A DNA stretch of 10,177 bases, taken from assembly GCA_943704415.1 (NCBI GenBank), contig CALSCO010000991.1, positions 1-10,177 of the forward strand, in the 5' to 3' direction. This document shows, one piece after another, positions 1 through 10,177 of this stretch (within the stretch, counting starts at the first letter, position 1; every line of letters starts with the position of its first letter). The notes below the pieces were generated by a model that saw only the letters and a list, made by a program, of their open reading frames with translations, was not told where the DNA came from and ran no database searches. This DNA comes from Parvularia atlantis (lineage: Eukaryota; Opisthokonta; Rotosphaerida). The translations under genes were made by a program, and so were the position numbers.

Positions 1-2
1 GC

Positions 3-59
3 TACGACACGACCACGGGCACGTGGACCCAGCCGCCTATCAAGGGCCCAGTGCCCGTC
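3..59 (+). CDS. partial exon with a kelch-repeat-like blade, running in from the left edge
   Basis: Reading from base 3, the codons give YDTTTGTWTQPPIKGPVPV. The pattern Y-D-x-x-T-x-x-W followed by G-x-x-P matches the end of one kelch beta-propeller blade and the start of the next. Nearly all codons end in G or C, as in the recognised genes nearby, while the other two frames look non-coding here. A GTGCGG donor-like site begins at 60, on a codon boundary, so the exon probably ends at 59. Kelch propellers usually mediate protein binding. Only one blade is visible, so the family call is tentative. The exon either belongs to an upstream gene or is the 5' part of the kinase gene that follows: no plus-strand stop exists in any frame from 74 to about 585. 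Confidence 0.5.
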
Positions 60-222
60 GTGCGGGTCTGTGACGCGAGCCGGCCGCGTGCTCTCGTCAT
101 CCGCCCTGGGAGGAGGGCCACATCCGCGCCGCATCGCTCAATGCCCCTGTGCGCCGCGCACGCAGTCGGGCCGAACCCATCGCCGCCGCCACCGCCGGCC
201 GTCGCGTCTGTCGTCGCCGGGG

Positions 223-249
223 CAGCAACAGCAGCAGCAACAGCACCAG
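223..249 (+). repeat. CAG/CAA tract, poly-Gln in one frame
   Basis: Nine consecutive CAR/CAC codons read seven Gln, His, Gln in the frame starting at base 1, and Ala/Thr in the frame used by the kinase. The tract sits 54 bp before the kinase ATG. An acceptor-like CGCAG ends at 165, and a possible intron 253-299 has a pyrimidine-rich end and CTGCAG. Both would make this a coding exon (166-252, 29 codons) linking the kelch-like exon to the kinase. Alternatively it is 5' leader sequence. Confidence 0.6.
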
Positions 250-302
250 CCGGTCGCGCGCGCTCGGCCGCTCTCCTCGTCGTCTGCACGCGCCTGCAGC
301 TC

Positions 303-2408
<2,106 letters not shown>

Positions 2409-2488
2409 CGCGCGTGTGTGTGTGTGGGTGGGTGGGTGTGTGCACAGGAGGCGAGGGCTTGAGACACGTGTTTCGTCGTTGACACGCC
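2409..2488 (+). promoter_or_regulatory. 80-bp spacer between tandem genes, GT-rich, presumed myosin promoter and leader
   Basis: The kinase stop and the myosin ATG are only 80 bp apart. The first 36 bp (2409-2444) are alternating purine-pyrimidine, CG then GT repeats, interrupted by three GGGT units. A CACGTG palindrome lies at 2465-2470, 18 bp before the ATG. No TATA box or AATAAA is visible. Because the spacer is so short, the kinase 3' end and the myosin promoter must overlap or extend into the neighbouring genes. The regulatory role is inferred from position only. Confidence 0.4.
2411..2442 (+). repeat. GT/GGGT low-complexity tract
   Basis: CGCG is followed by a run of GT dinucleotides, three GGGT units and a further GT run. 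The alternating purine-pyrimidine order is the type that can adopt left-handed DNA, and the GGGT units are only marginally capable of forming a quadruplex. It lies wholly in the intergenic spacer. Confidence 0.8.
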
Positions 2489-5400
2489 ATGCCGTCGTCA
2501 GAGGTCGTGGACCTCTACGTGCCCGTGCGTGGCGGGCGGGCGGCGCAGGCGTGTGTGCGTGCGCGGCGCCTGCTGAGCGCGCACAGGGCGCGCGCGCGTG
2601 GGTGCCCGACGCAGCGCTCGGCTTCGCCAGAGCGGTGATCGTGAGCAAGGGCCCGGACGGGAGGCTCGTGCTGCGCCGCGAGGACCGCGACGAGACGGTG
2701 ACGGTGGTGCCGGACAAGGACGGGCGCAACCTGCCGCCGCTGCAGAACCCGTGCGTGGCGCGCGCGTGCGTCGCGGGACACGGTGCTCAGCCCCTCCCAC
2801 AGAGAGATCCTCGACGGCGTCGACGACCTGACCACACTGAGCCACCTGCACGAGCCCGCGGTGCTGCACAACGTGCTCGTGCGGTACGCGCGGCGGACAA
2901 TCTACACGTACTCGGGTGCGCCCTGCGACGGCGGCGCGCGGGCGTGGCTGGCGTGACGCGCGCGCACGCGCAGGCATCGTGCTCGTCGCGTTCAACCCGT
3001 ACACCAAGCTGAGCATCTACGGCCCGGACATCATGCGCACGTACGCCAACATGCAGACGGGCGTGCTCGAGCCGCACCTGTTTGCGGTGGCCGAGAACGC
3101 GTACCGGGCGCTGGCGCGGGAGGCGCGCAACCAGTCGGTCATCGTCACGGGCGAGTCGGGCGCGGGCAAGACCGTGAGCACCAAGTACATGATGCGCTAC
3201 TTTGCCGCGGTGGACAACGCCGGCACGGAGATGAACGAGGGTGCGCACGCATGTCGTGTCGTGTCGCGTGGGTGCTCACACGGCCGACCGGCCGGATGGC
3301 CGCAGTCGAGGAGCGCGTGATGGCCACAAACCCGATCATGGAGTCGTTCGGCAACGCCAAGACGATCCGCAACAACAACTCATCGCGCTTCGGCAAATAC
3401 ATCCAGGTGCCGCCGCGCAGGGCGCGCACGCACGCACGCGCATATGCCGCTGACCGCACGCCGCTTCAGATCCTCTTCAATGACGACAACCGCATCGCCT
3501 CGGCGGCCATCCGCACGTACCTGCTCGAGCGCTCGCGCGTGGTGTACCAGGCCGAGGACGAGCGTAACTACCACGTGTTTTACCAGCTGATCAAGGGCGC
3601 GCCCCAGGCCGAGCGCGAGGAGCTGTACCTGTCGACGCAGTCGGAGGACTACCACTACGTCAACCAGGGCCACAACGACGTCGTGGACGAGGTGGACGAC
3701 GCGGCCGACTTTGCCGAGACGCAGACGGCGCTGTCCAAGGTGCCGTGCGTGAGCGTGCGCGTGTGCATGGGCTGAGGCTGCGTGACCCCCCAGGTGGGCA
3801 TTGCCGTGACGGAGCAGTGGCGCATCTTCCGGCTGCTGGCCGCGATCCTGCACCTGGGCAACGCAGCCGTGCGCCACAACAAGCGCGACGAGTCGTCCGA
3901 CATGGACACGCGCGACGACACGCCCCTGGCCTACGCGGCCGAGCTGTTGCAGGTCGACCGGGAGCAGCTGGCGCGGTGGATCATAAAGCGCAACATCGTC
4001 TCGCGCACCGAGACCATCGTCAAGGCGCGCAACGGCGACGACGCGACGGCCGCGCGCGACTCGATCAGCAAGTTTCTCTACGCGCGCCTGTTTGACTGGC
4101 TCGTGGCCAAGGTGAACGTGTCGCTTCAGCACGCCGGCGTCAAGCAGCGCTTCATCGGTCTGCTCGACATCTACGGCTTTGAGATCTTTAAGCACAACAG
4201 GTGCGTGGTCGCACTGGGGTCGGTGCCGCGAGCTACTCAGCGGTGGCACGCGCGCAGCTTTGAGCAGTTTTGCATCAACTACGCCAACGAGAAGCTGCAG
4301 CAGGAGTTTGTGCAGCACGTGTTCAAGCTCGAGCAGGAGCTGTACGCGCGCGAGGAGATCAAGTGGTCGTACATCGACTACGCCGACAACCAGCCGTGCA
4401 TCGACCTGATCGAGGGGCGCATGGGCGTCTACGTGCTTCTGGACGAGGTGCGCGGGCGGGAAGGGCGCGGACGGTGCCGCTGACGCGCGCGCGCGCTCGA
4501 CGCAGGAGTGCCGCGTGCCCAAGGGCACGGACACGAGCTTTGTGCAGAAGCTGTTTGACCAGCTGGGGGCGCACACGCACCTGGTGCGCGCGCGGTTCGA
4601 CAAGGACGCGTTTGTGGTGCGGCACTACGCGCAGGACGTGACGTACAAGGCCGACGGCTTTCTTGACAAGAACCGCGACTCTATCACGGACGAGCAGCTC
4701 GAGGTGCTCCAGTCGTCGCCCGACCCGCTGCTGGGCGCGATCCTGGGCAAGAAGGCCGGCACAACCACGCCCAAGAAGGCCGCGCGCGAGGTCACCGTCG
4801 TGGCGGCCGCGGCCGCGTCCAAGACGACCCTGGGCGCGCAGTTCAAGACGTCGCTCGTGGCGCTGATGGAGACCATCCGCTCGACCTCGCCGCACTACAT
4901 CCGCTGCATCAAGCCCAACGAGCAGAAGGCCGCCTTCAAGCACGACCCGGTCCAGGTCCTGGCGCAGCTGCGCGCGTGCGGCGTGCTCGAGACCATCCGC
5001 ATCTCGGCCGCGGGCTACCCGAGCCGGCACGAGTTTGACGAGTTTGCGGAGCGCTACAAGGGTGCGGTGTGGGTGTGGCGTGCGGCGGCAGGGGTTTGGT
5101 CGCTGATGGCGCGCGCAGTGCTGGTGCACTCAAGCAAGTGGCCGGTGCCGAGCCGCGAGCTGTGTCGCCAGCTGCTGGCGACGGCGCTGAACGGGGACGA
5201 GGACAAGTACCAGGTGGGCAAGACCAAGATCTTCCTGCGCGCGGGCCAGCTCGCGCTGCTCGAACGGCTGCGCTACAACCGGCTGCGCGCCTGCGCGATC
5301 GTGATGCAGAAGAACCTGCGACGGCGCGTGGCGCGGCGCAAGTACCTGGCGCTACGGCGTGCGGCGATTGTGGCGCAGAAGCGTGCGTGCCTGTGCGCTG

Positions 5401-8057
5401 CGTGTGGCGTGCGGCGTGCTGCTGACGCTTGCGAGCGCAGTCCACCGCGGCCGTCTCGCGCGCCGGCTGTACCGCAACAAGCGCCGCGACCGGGCGATCG
5501 GCATCGTGCGGCGCTACGCCCTGAGCCGGCTGATGCGCAAGCGCTTTGTGGCCGTGCGGGCGTCGATCGTGACAGTGCAGGCGGCGGTGCGCGCCAAGGC
5601 GGCGCGGCAGCTGTGCGTGCGCATGAAGCAGCGTACGTCGGCGATCATGCTGCAGGCGTGGTGGCGGATGCACCTGGGCGTGCGGTGGTACCGGCGTGCG
5701 CTGCGGCTGGTGGTGCGCGTGCAGAGCTGCGTGCGCCGGCGGCTGGCCAGGCTGGAGTTGCGGCGGCTGCGGATGGAGGCGCGCGACTTGTCCAAGTACA
5801 AGGAGGTCTCGTACCGGCTCGAGAACAAGGTGGTCGAGCTGACACAGCAGCTGTCGGACGCGTCGGGCCGGGCGGAGCGGGCCGAGCGCGAGCGGACGAG
5901 CGTGAGCGACAAGCTGCAGGCGCTGCGCGAGAAGCTGCGGCTGGAGCAGGAGGCGCGCGTGGGCGAGCAGGCAGTGCGCGACGCTGCGCTGCGCGAGGTG
6001 ATGGAGCTGCGCGGATGTGTGCGGGCGCTCCAGTGCGAGGTCGACGCGCAGCGGCAGCAGCGCGAGCAGGCGACAGCCACGGCGGCGGAGGAGCTGGCGC
6101 GTTCGCGGGCCGAGACCGAGGCGGTGCGGCGCGAGGCCGAGGCGGTGCGGCACGAGCTCGAGCAGATGCGGCTGGCGAACCGTGAGCTGCGGTCAGCGAA
6201 CGGCGAGCTAGATGTCAAGCTGGCGGCGGCGGTGCAGGTGCGAGCGAGGAAGGATGATGCGTGCCGCGCCACGCAGCGCACAGAGCCGCTCACTCACTGA
6301 CGACAACGATGCTGACACCCCCGCGCGCGCACAGGCGATCACGACCAAGCCCAAGGACCCCGTGGCGCGCGAGCTTGTGCGGGATCGGCTGGCCGAGATG
6401 GACTCGCCCGTGCCGCGGCCGACGGCGGACGAGCTCGAGGCGGCGCAGATGTCGCGCGAGTGGGTCTTTGTGAACGAGACGAGCAAGACGGTGTTTTCGT
6501 TCGAGGGCGACTACGAAAAGGAGCTGACGCAGAAGCTGATCGTGCGCCTGCGGCCGGTCTCGCTTAATCTTGACGGGCGCCTGAACGACTACGAGGTGCG
6601 GCGTGGGGTGCGGCGTGGGGGTGCGGCGTGGGGGTGCGGTGCGGCGTGCGGGGTGCGGTGCGGGCACGACGCTGATGCGGCGCAGGCGGAGTGACCTTGG
6701 TGCACGACGCTAACACGCGGGGGCACGACGCGCAGGTGCTGTTCCCGGCACACGTGATTGTGACGGTGATGGTGCACATGATGAGCCACAACATGGTCGA
6801 GAAGATTCAGAGCCTGATGATCAACACCTTCAAGAGCATCCACCTAGTCGTGGCACGGGCCGAAGAGCCGTCAGTTCTGGCGTTCTGGCTGGCCAACTCG
6901 AACGAGCTGCGGTCGCTTCTGGGCTCGATCGACAGCCTGCTGATCGACGGCAACGGCGTCATCGAGAGCAAGCGCAAGGTAGCGGGCGGGCGGTCTGCGG
7001 TGTGACGTGTGGCATGTGCTTGACACGCGCGCGCGCATGTACCTGCAGGACGTCAAGCTGCACTCGCTCCCGCCCAAGGTCTTCACCAAGCTGCTCAACG
7101 ACAGCGGCTACATCGTCACCGAGATCTACCACTGCCTCTTGAAGAAGCTCCGGGTGAGCACGGGGTGGTGGGCGGGGTGAGTCTAGTGGGCGGCTTGGTG
7201 TGGGGTCTTGCGATGGGCCGCAGCTGGGCGGGGTGGGCCGCGGCTGGGTGCGAAGAGCCACGCACTCAGCCCACTCAGCGCAACGCACTGAACACACTCG
7301 ACAAATCAGGATGCGCTGGACAAGATCATCGTGCCGGCGCTGCTGGACTACGAGTCAAGCGCAAGCAAGAAGACCAAGGCGTCGTTCACGCTGTGGGCGG
7401 CGGCGGCGTCGACCGTGTCGCCGCTGACGATCACGGCGTTCCTGCACGACACGGCCAAACTGCTGGCCGAGTACTACGTGGACGAGGATATCCGCAAGCA
7501 GGTCTTCTCTGCGCTGCTGTACCAGATCTCGGCGCGGGCGTTCAACGCGCTGCTGCTGCGCAAGGAGCTGTGCCGGCCGCGGCGGGGCGTGCAGATCGGC
7601 CTGAACGTGTCGCAGGTGCAGCAGTGGTGCCTCGAGCACGGCTACTCGGAGGCGGCGATCCATCTGCACACGATCGGCCAGGCGGTCAAGCTGCTGCAGA
7701 TGCCGTTCAACACCGTGCCCGACGCCGAGGTAGCGCTGGACGCGTGCTACCTGCTCAACAACGCCCAGATTGCCAAGCTGCTCGCCAACTTTCGCACCGA
7801 CGACCAGGACCGGGGTGTGCCGTCGGACGTGCTGGGTGCGTGCGGAGCGTTTGCGGGGGGTCGCTTGTGCTCACGCAGGCACGTCGGCAGACTTTGTGCA
7901 AACGATCTCGGCCGACGCCAAGCAGGGCTCGAGCGAGTTGCTGATGGAGATGAACGCCGCCCACACGCGCTTCCTCGAGCCGCCGCTGCGGCCGCGCCAC
8001 CGCCTCGACCGGTACATCCCGTCGGACCTTAAGCTTGATTTCTTATCCTTCCTTTGA
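2489..8057 (+). CDS. MYO2: class V myosin heavy chain (actin-based cargo motor)
   Basis: Exons: 2489-2524, 2587-2750, 2803-2915, 2974-3240, 3306-3406, 3470-3739, 3794-4200, 4258-4447, 4506-5061, 5119-5382, 5441-6237, 6335-6595, 6736-6978, 7049-7153, 7310-7835, 7879-8057, giving 1492 aa, normal for a fungal class V myosin. The SH3-like N-terminus contains GARAWVPD. Motor motifs: P-loop GESGAGKT (164-171), switch [10 protein letters not shown] (216-224), switch II DIYGFE (442-447), actin-binding region YIRCIKPNE (647-655). Glu390 lies sixteen residues before the Asp406 of RDSISK, so the TEDS position is acidic and needs no phosphorylation. Six IQ motifs (about 759-896) should bind calmodulin-like light chains. 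A charged coiled coil (about 898-1055) implies a dimer. The DIL globular cargo-binding tail runs from about 1140 to 1450 ([24 protein letters not shown]). The symbol is the fungal one; the animal equivalent is MYO5A. Least certain borders: first donor (2519 or 2525), acceptor 6334, donor 7815 or 7836. Confidence 0.95.
6238..6334 (+). other. myosin intron 11, between coiled coil and pre-DIL region
   Basis: It is 97 nt with donor GTGCGA and acceptor CGCACAG, in phase 0. A GCTGAC branch-like site lies about 20 nt before the chosen acceptor. Earlier acceptor-like sites (near 6277 and 6284) would keep a Ser/Asp-rich stretch but have no CTGAC upstream, so the longer intron is preferred. Reading straight through from exon 11 hits a stop at 6298-6300. 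Confidence 0.7.
6596..6735 (+). other. myosin intron 12, G-rich with tandem 13-bp repeats
   Basis: At 140 nt it is much longer than most introns here. The donor is GTGCGG, a canonical GCTAAC branch-like site starts near 6709, and the acceptor is CGCAG. Removal joins LNDYE to VLFPAHVIV, where the DIL-containing tail begins. Its first 70 bases are almost entirely G, C and T with repeated G-runs. Confidence 0.85.
6597..6634 (+). repeat. three tandem TGCGGCGTGGGG(G) units, period about 13 bp
   Basis: Units lie at 6597-6608 (12 bp, one G fewer), 6609-6621 and 6622-6634 (13 bp each, identical). Partial copies continue to about 6665. Each unit recreates a GTGCGG hexamer identical to the intron's own donor. 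The G-runs of four, five and five could in principle form a long-loop quadruplex. Confidence 0.85.
7154..7309 (+). other. myosin intron 14, longest myosin intron, G-rich 5' half
   Basis: It is 156 nt with donor GTGAGC and acceptor ATCAG, in phase 0 and with in-frame stops. The first hundred bases carry many runs of three or four G (for example a stretch at about 7160-7190). The 3' end switches to A/C-rich with two nearby CACTCAGC copies, then CACTGAAC as a possible branch region. Splicing joins LLKKLR to [12 protein letters not shown], which is continuous DIL sequence. Confidence 0.85.
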
Positions 8058-8253
8058 TGTTTGCTGCTTGGGTTGATGTGCGTGCGTGAGCGTGAGTATG
8101 CGTGGTGGGCGGTGGGCGCTGTGAATGCGTGAGTGGTGGACGCGCTTGAGTGGTGGACACGCGCGCCCCGCTCGCGCTCGCGCTTCGCTTGCGCCTGCAC
8201 CTCGCTGAAGCCCCGCTCCCAACCGCCTCGATCACAGTCACACAGACACACTC
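8058..8253. other. convergent intergenic spacer holding both 3' ends
   Basis: These 196 bp separate the myosin stop from the aconitase stop, which face each other. No convincing ORF and no AATAAA are visible on either strand. The spacer contains a 12-bp direct repeat (8130-8141 and 8147-8158) and a small GCGC...GCGC inverted repeat near 8180-8195. Both genes must end transcription here or inside each other. Confidence 0.6.
8130..8158 (+). repeat. 12-bp direct repeat TGAGTGGTGGAC, two copies 17 bp apart
   Basis: Two exact copies, at 8130-8141 and 8147-8158, are separated by 5 bp (GCGCT). They sit in the spacer between the convergent genes. No function can be assigned. Confidence 0.8.
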
Positions 8254-10001
8254 TCAGGCGGTGGCTGAGCGGGCCATGAGGTTGAGGGCGCTGCCGGCCT
8301 TGAACCAGCCGATCTGGCCCTCGTTGAAGGTGTGGTTGAGCGGGACGGCAAAGGTGGAGCCGTCGCGGCACTTGACCGTCATGGTGAGCTGCTTGCCCGG
8401 GGCGAGCTGGGTCACGTTGATCGAGACCGAGACGGCGTCGGACGGGGAGATGCGGTCGTAGTCGGCCGGGTTGGCAAAGGTCAGGGGCAGCATGCCCTGC
8501 TTCTTCAGGTTGGTCTCGTGGATGCGCGCAAACGAGCGGACGATGACCGCGCGGCCGCCGAGGTGGCGGACCTCGAGCGCGGCGTGCTCGCGGCTCGAGC
8601 CCTCGCCGTAGTTCTCGTCACCGATGACCACCCACGGCAGCTTCTTGGCCTTGTAGTAGCGCGCGACGGCGGGCACGGTGTCGTACGTGCCCATGAGCCG
8701 GTTGAGCACGCTGTTGGCCTGGTTGTTCTCGGCGTTGATGGCGCCTGCGTGTGCGCGCGCGTCGTGAGCAGGGTGCGCGCGATGGCGCGCGCGCACCGAT
8801 GAGCATGTTGTTGGAGATGTTGTCGAGATGGCCGCGGTACTTGAGCCACGGGCCGGCCGCGGAGATGTGGTCGGTGGTGCACTTGCCCTTGGCCTTGATC
8901 AGGATGGCCATGTCGGTCAAATCCTTGCCGTCCCAGGCATCAAACGGGGCGAGCAGCTGGAGGCGGTCGCTGCGCGGGTCGACGTCGACGCTGACCTTGG
9001 AGCCGTCCGCGGGCGGGGCCTGGTACGTGTCCTCGCCCGGGTCGTAGCCGCGCGTGGGCAACTCGTCGCCGTTGGGCGGGGCGAGGCGGAACTTTTTGCC
9101 GTCGGCGCCCGTGAGCTCGTCCTTGAGCGGGTTAAACGTGACATCGCCGGCGATGGCCAGGGCCGTGACGAGCTCGGGCGAGGTCACAAAGGCGTGTGTG
9201 GCCGGGTTTGAGTCGTTGCGCGCGGTGAAGTTGCGGTTGAACGACGTCACAATCGTGTTTTTCTCGCCCTTGCGCACGTCGCGGCGGTCCCACTGCAGTG
9301 GGGGCAGGCGACGCGCGATGAGAGCGAGCGGGCGGTGCGCGGCGGATGGGCGAGTGGGGTGAGCGGGCGGTGAGTGAGCGAGCGGGTCACAGGCAAGGAA
9401 CCCGACGCCAAAAGCACAACCAGAGCCATGACAACCACCACAACCACGATTGCACCGGCAGCAACGACCAAACATGATCGCACCACAGCATAGCCACGCG
9501 GCATACCTGGCCAATGCAGGGACCGCAGGCGTTGGCGAGGACGACGCCGCCGGCATCTGTGAAGGTCTTCATCTGGCCGTCGCGGGCGATGGTCGCGCGG
9601 ATCTGCTCCGAGCCCGGGGTGATGGTGAAGGCCGACTTGACGCGGAGGCCGTGCTCGACCGCTTGCTTGACAAGCGAAGCCGAGCGGGCCATGTCCTCGT
9701 AGCTGGAGTTGGTACAGCTGCCGATCAGGCCCACCTTGAGCTCGGTCGGCCAGCCGTTCTTGCGCGCGGTCTCGGCAAACTGCGAGATGGGCGTGGCCAG
9801 GTCGGGCGTGAACGGGCCGTTGATGTGCGGCTCGAGCTCCGACAGGTTGATCTCGATCAGTTGGTCGTAGTGCGCGTTGGCGTCCGCGCGCAGGTTCTCC
9901 TGGAAGTCGTCGGCCAGGCTCGCAGCGTCGGCGCGCTTGGTCGCGCGCAGGTAGTCGCGCATCCGGCCGTTGTACGGGAAGATCGACGTCGTCGCGCCGA
10001 T
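8254..10001 (-). CDS. ACO1: aconitate hydratase, mitochondrial type, C-terminal part (5' end beyond the window)
   Basis: Exons in gene order: 10001-9507, 9292-8797, 8744-8254 (minus strand), giving 493 codons and a stop, about the last two thirds of a protein of about 780 aa. It interconverts citrate and isocitrate in the citric acid cycle. The three cysteine ligands of the [4Fe-4S] cluster are visible: one in [13 protein letters not shown] (codon 9716-9714) and two in ACGPCIGQ (codons 9527-9525 and 9518-9516). Substrate-binding [11 protein letters not shown], the [15 protein letters not shown] block and the catalytic serine region [17 protein letters not shown] (around 8590-8620) are intact. 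The order and wording follow the mitochondrial enzyme of fungi and animals rather than the IRP/AcnA type. The targeting peptide and about the first 270 residues are not in the window. The first visible codon, at 10001, is Ile of [10 protein letters not shown], directly after an acceptor. No frameshift is seen, so the gene looks functional. Confidence 0.96.
8745..8796 (-). other. aconitase last intron
   Basis: On the minus strand it is 52 nt with donor GTGCGC and acceptor CACGCAG, in phase 1. Removal restores [14 protein letters not shown], an invariant stretch in aconitases. It is composed largely of alternating GC, like many introns in the plus-strand genes. Confidence 0.92.
9293..9506 (-). 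other. aconitase intron, 214 nt, directly after the Fe-S CxxC motif
   Basis: The donor is GTATGC and the acceptor CCCCCACTGCAG, in phase 0. Removal joins GPCIGQ to WDRRDVRKG, which is continuous in aconitases. It is three to four times the usual length here. In minus-strand order the first part is GT-rich (repeated GGTTGT/GGTGGT) and the last part is C-rich, so unlike most introns in the window it has a pyrimidine-rich end. Confidence 0.9.
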
Positions 10002-10177
10002 CTGTGTGCGCATGCGCGTGCGGTGAGTGGGTGTGCGTGCGCGGGGGAAGGAGGGGGTGATTGCGTGTGTTTGAACGGGTTGTGTTTGGCGTGCGTGCGG
10101 CGTGTGTGCGGTGTGAGCGATGGTGTGCCAGCGGTGGTGCATGCGGCGGGCGAGCGAAGAGCACAGCGGGGGGGGGG
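10002..10177 (-). other. incomplete aconitase intron running off the right edge
   Basis: An acceptor CACACAG lies just before codon 10001. In the 170-odd bases up to the window end I find no sequence for the preceding conserved aconitase block (CNMGAE-like) and no suitable donor, so the intron is longer than 174 nt and continues outside. On the plus strand the segment is rich in GTGTGCG and ends with ten consecutive G (10168-10177). Confidence 0.75.
10168..10177 (+). repeat. terminal run of ten G
   Basis: The window stops inside a G homopolymer of at least ten bases, the longest homopolymer in the window. It may mark a contig end or a sequencing artefact rather than real biology. Confidence 0.7.

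Noticed and set aside
2425-2440. Telomere-like GGGT repeats
   Set aside because: Only three units, between two intact genes and inside a GT tract. They are better explained as simple-sequence DNA.
3380-4603. Long open frame of about 400 codons on the minus strand inside the myosin gene
   Set aside because: It is the antisense shadow of GC-rich myosin exons. Its product is Val/Leu/His/Asp-rich and matches no family, while the plus strand carries unmistakable motor motifs.
4359-6153. Further long minus-strand frames (4359-5129 and 4936-6153)
   Set aside because: Low-complexity Arg/Ala/His/Pro products, fully overlapping conserved motor, IQ and coiled-coil exons. They are explained by the scarcity of stops at this GC content.
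2489-8057. Plant or algal class XI myosin (also IQ plus DIL) as the identity of the motor
   Set aside because: The neighbouring SGK-type kinase and mitochondrial-type aconitase point to an opisthokont, and the motor fits class V. A phylogeny would settle it.
8332-8802. Plus-strand frame opposite the aconitase last exons
   Set aside because: It is antisense to highly conserved aconitase sequence and its Val/Asp/Gly/Arg-rich product is typical of antisense of GC-rich genes.

Overview
The window is nuclear eukaryotic DNA, GC-rich by eye and very gene-dense. It carries three well-recognised, heavily interrupted protein genes plus a coding fragment at the left edge. No gene is an intact open frame. 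Each becomes intact only when many short introns (mostly 50-75 nt) with GT...AG ends are removed. The gene set is a PX-domain SGK-type AGC kinase, a class V myosin with six IQ motifs and a DIL tail, and a mitochondrial-type aconitase. Together these suggest an opisthokont, most plausibly an early-diverging (chytrid-like) fungus with a compact GC-rich genome. That placement is inference, because nothing here names the species.

Layout: 1-302 holds a kelch-like exon fragment and a CAG/CAA (poly-Gln) tract. 303-2408 (+) is the PX-AGC kinase, 11 exons, 504 aa if it starts at 303. 2409-2488 is an 80-bp GT-rich spacer. 2489-8057 (+) is the class V myosin, 16 exons, 1492 aa. 8058-8253 is the spacer between convergent genes. 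8254-10001 (-) is the C-terminal 493 codons of aconitase in three exons, and its upstream intron runs off the right edge, which ends in ten G.

The most unusual points are these. (1) There is no plus-strand stop codon in any frame between the kelch-like exon and the kinase, and splice sites exist that would join them through the poly-Gln tract, so a kelch-polyQ-PX-AGC kinase fusion is possible. (2) The splice donor is strongly shifted: 19 of the 27 donors I placed read GTGCG. (3) The region between branch point and acceptor is often alternating GC rather than pyrimidine-rich. (4) A tandem 13-bp repeat in one myosin intron duplicates this donor-like sequence several times.

The three genes have no evident shared pathway. 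The kinase is expected to act at PI3P-containing endosomes downstream of PDK1 and TORC2, the myosin carries cargo along actin, and aconitase works in the mitochondrial citric acid cycle. Their adjacency looks like ordinary compact gene order.
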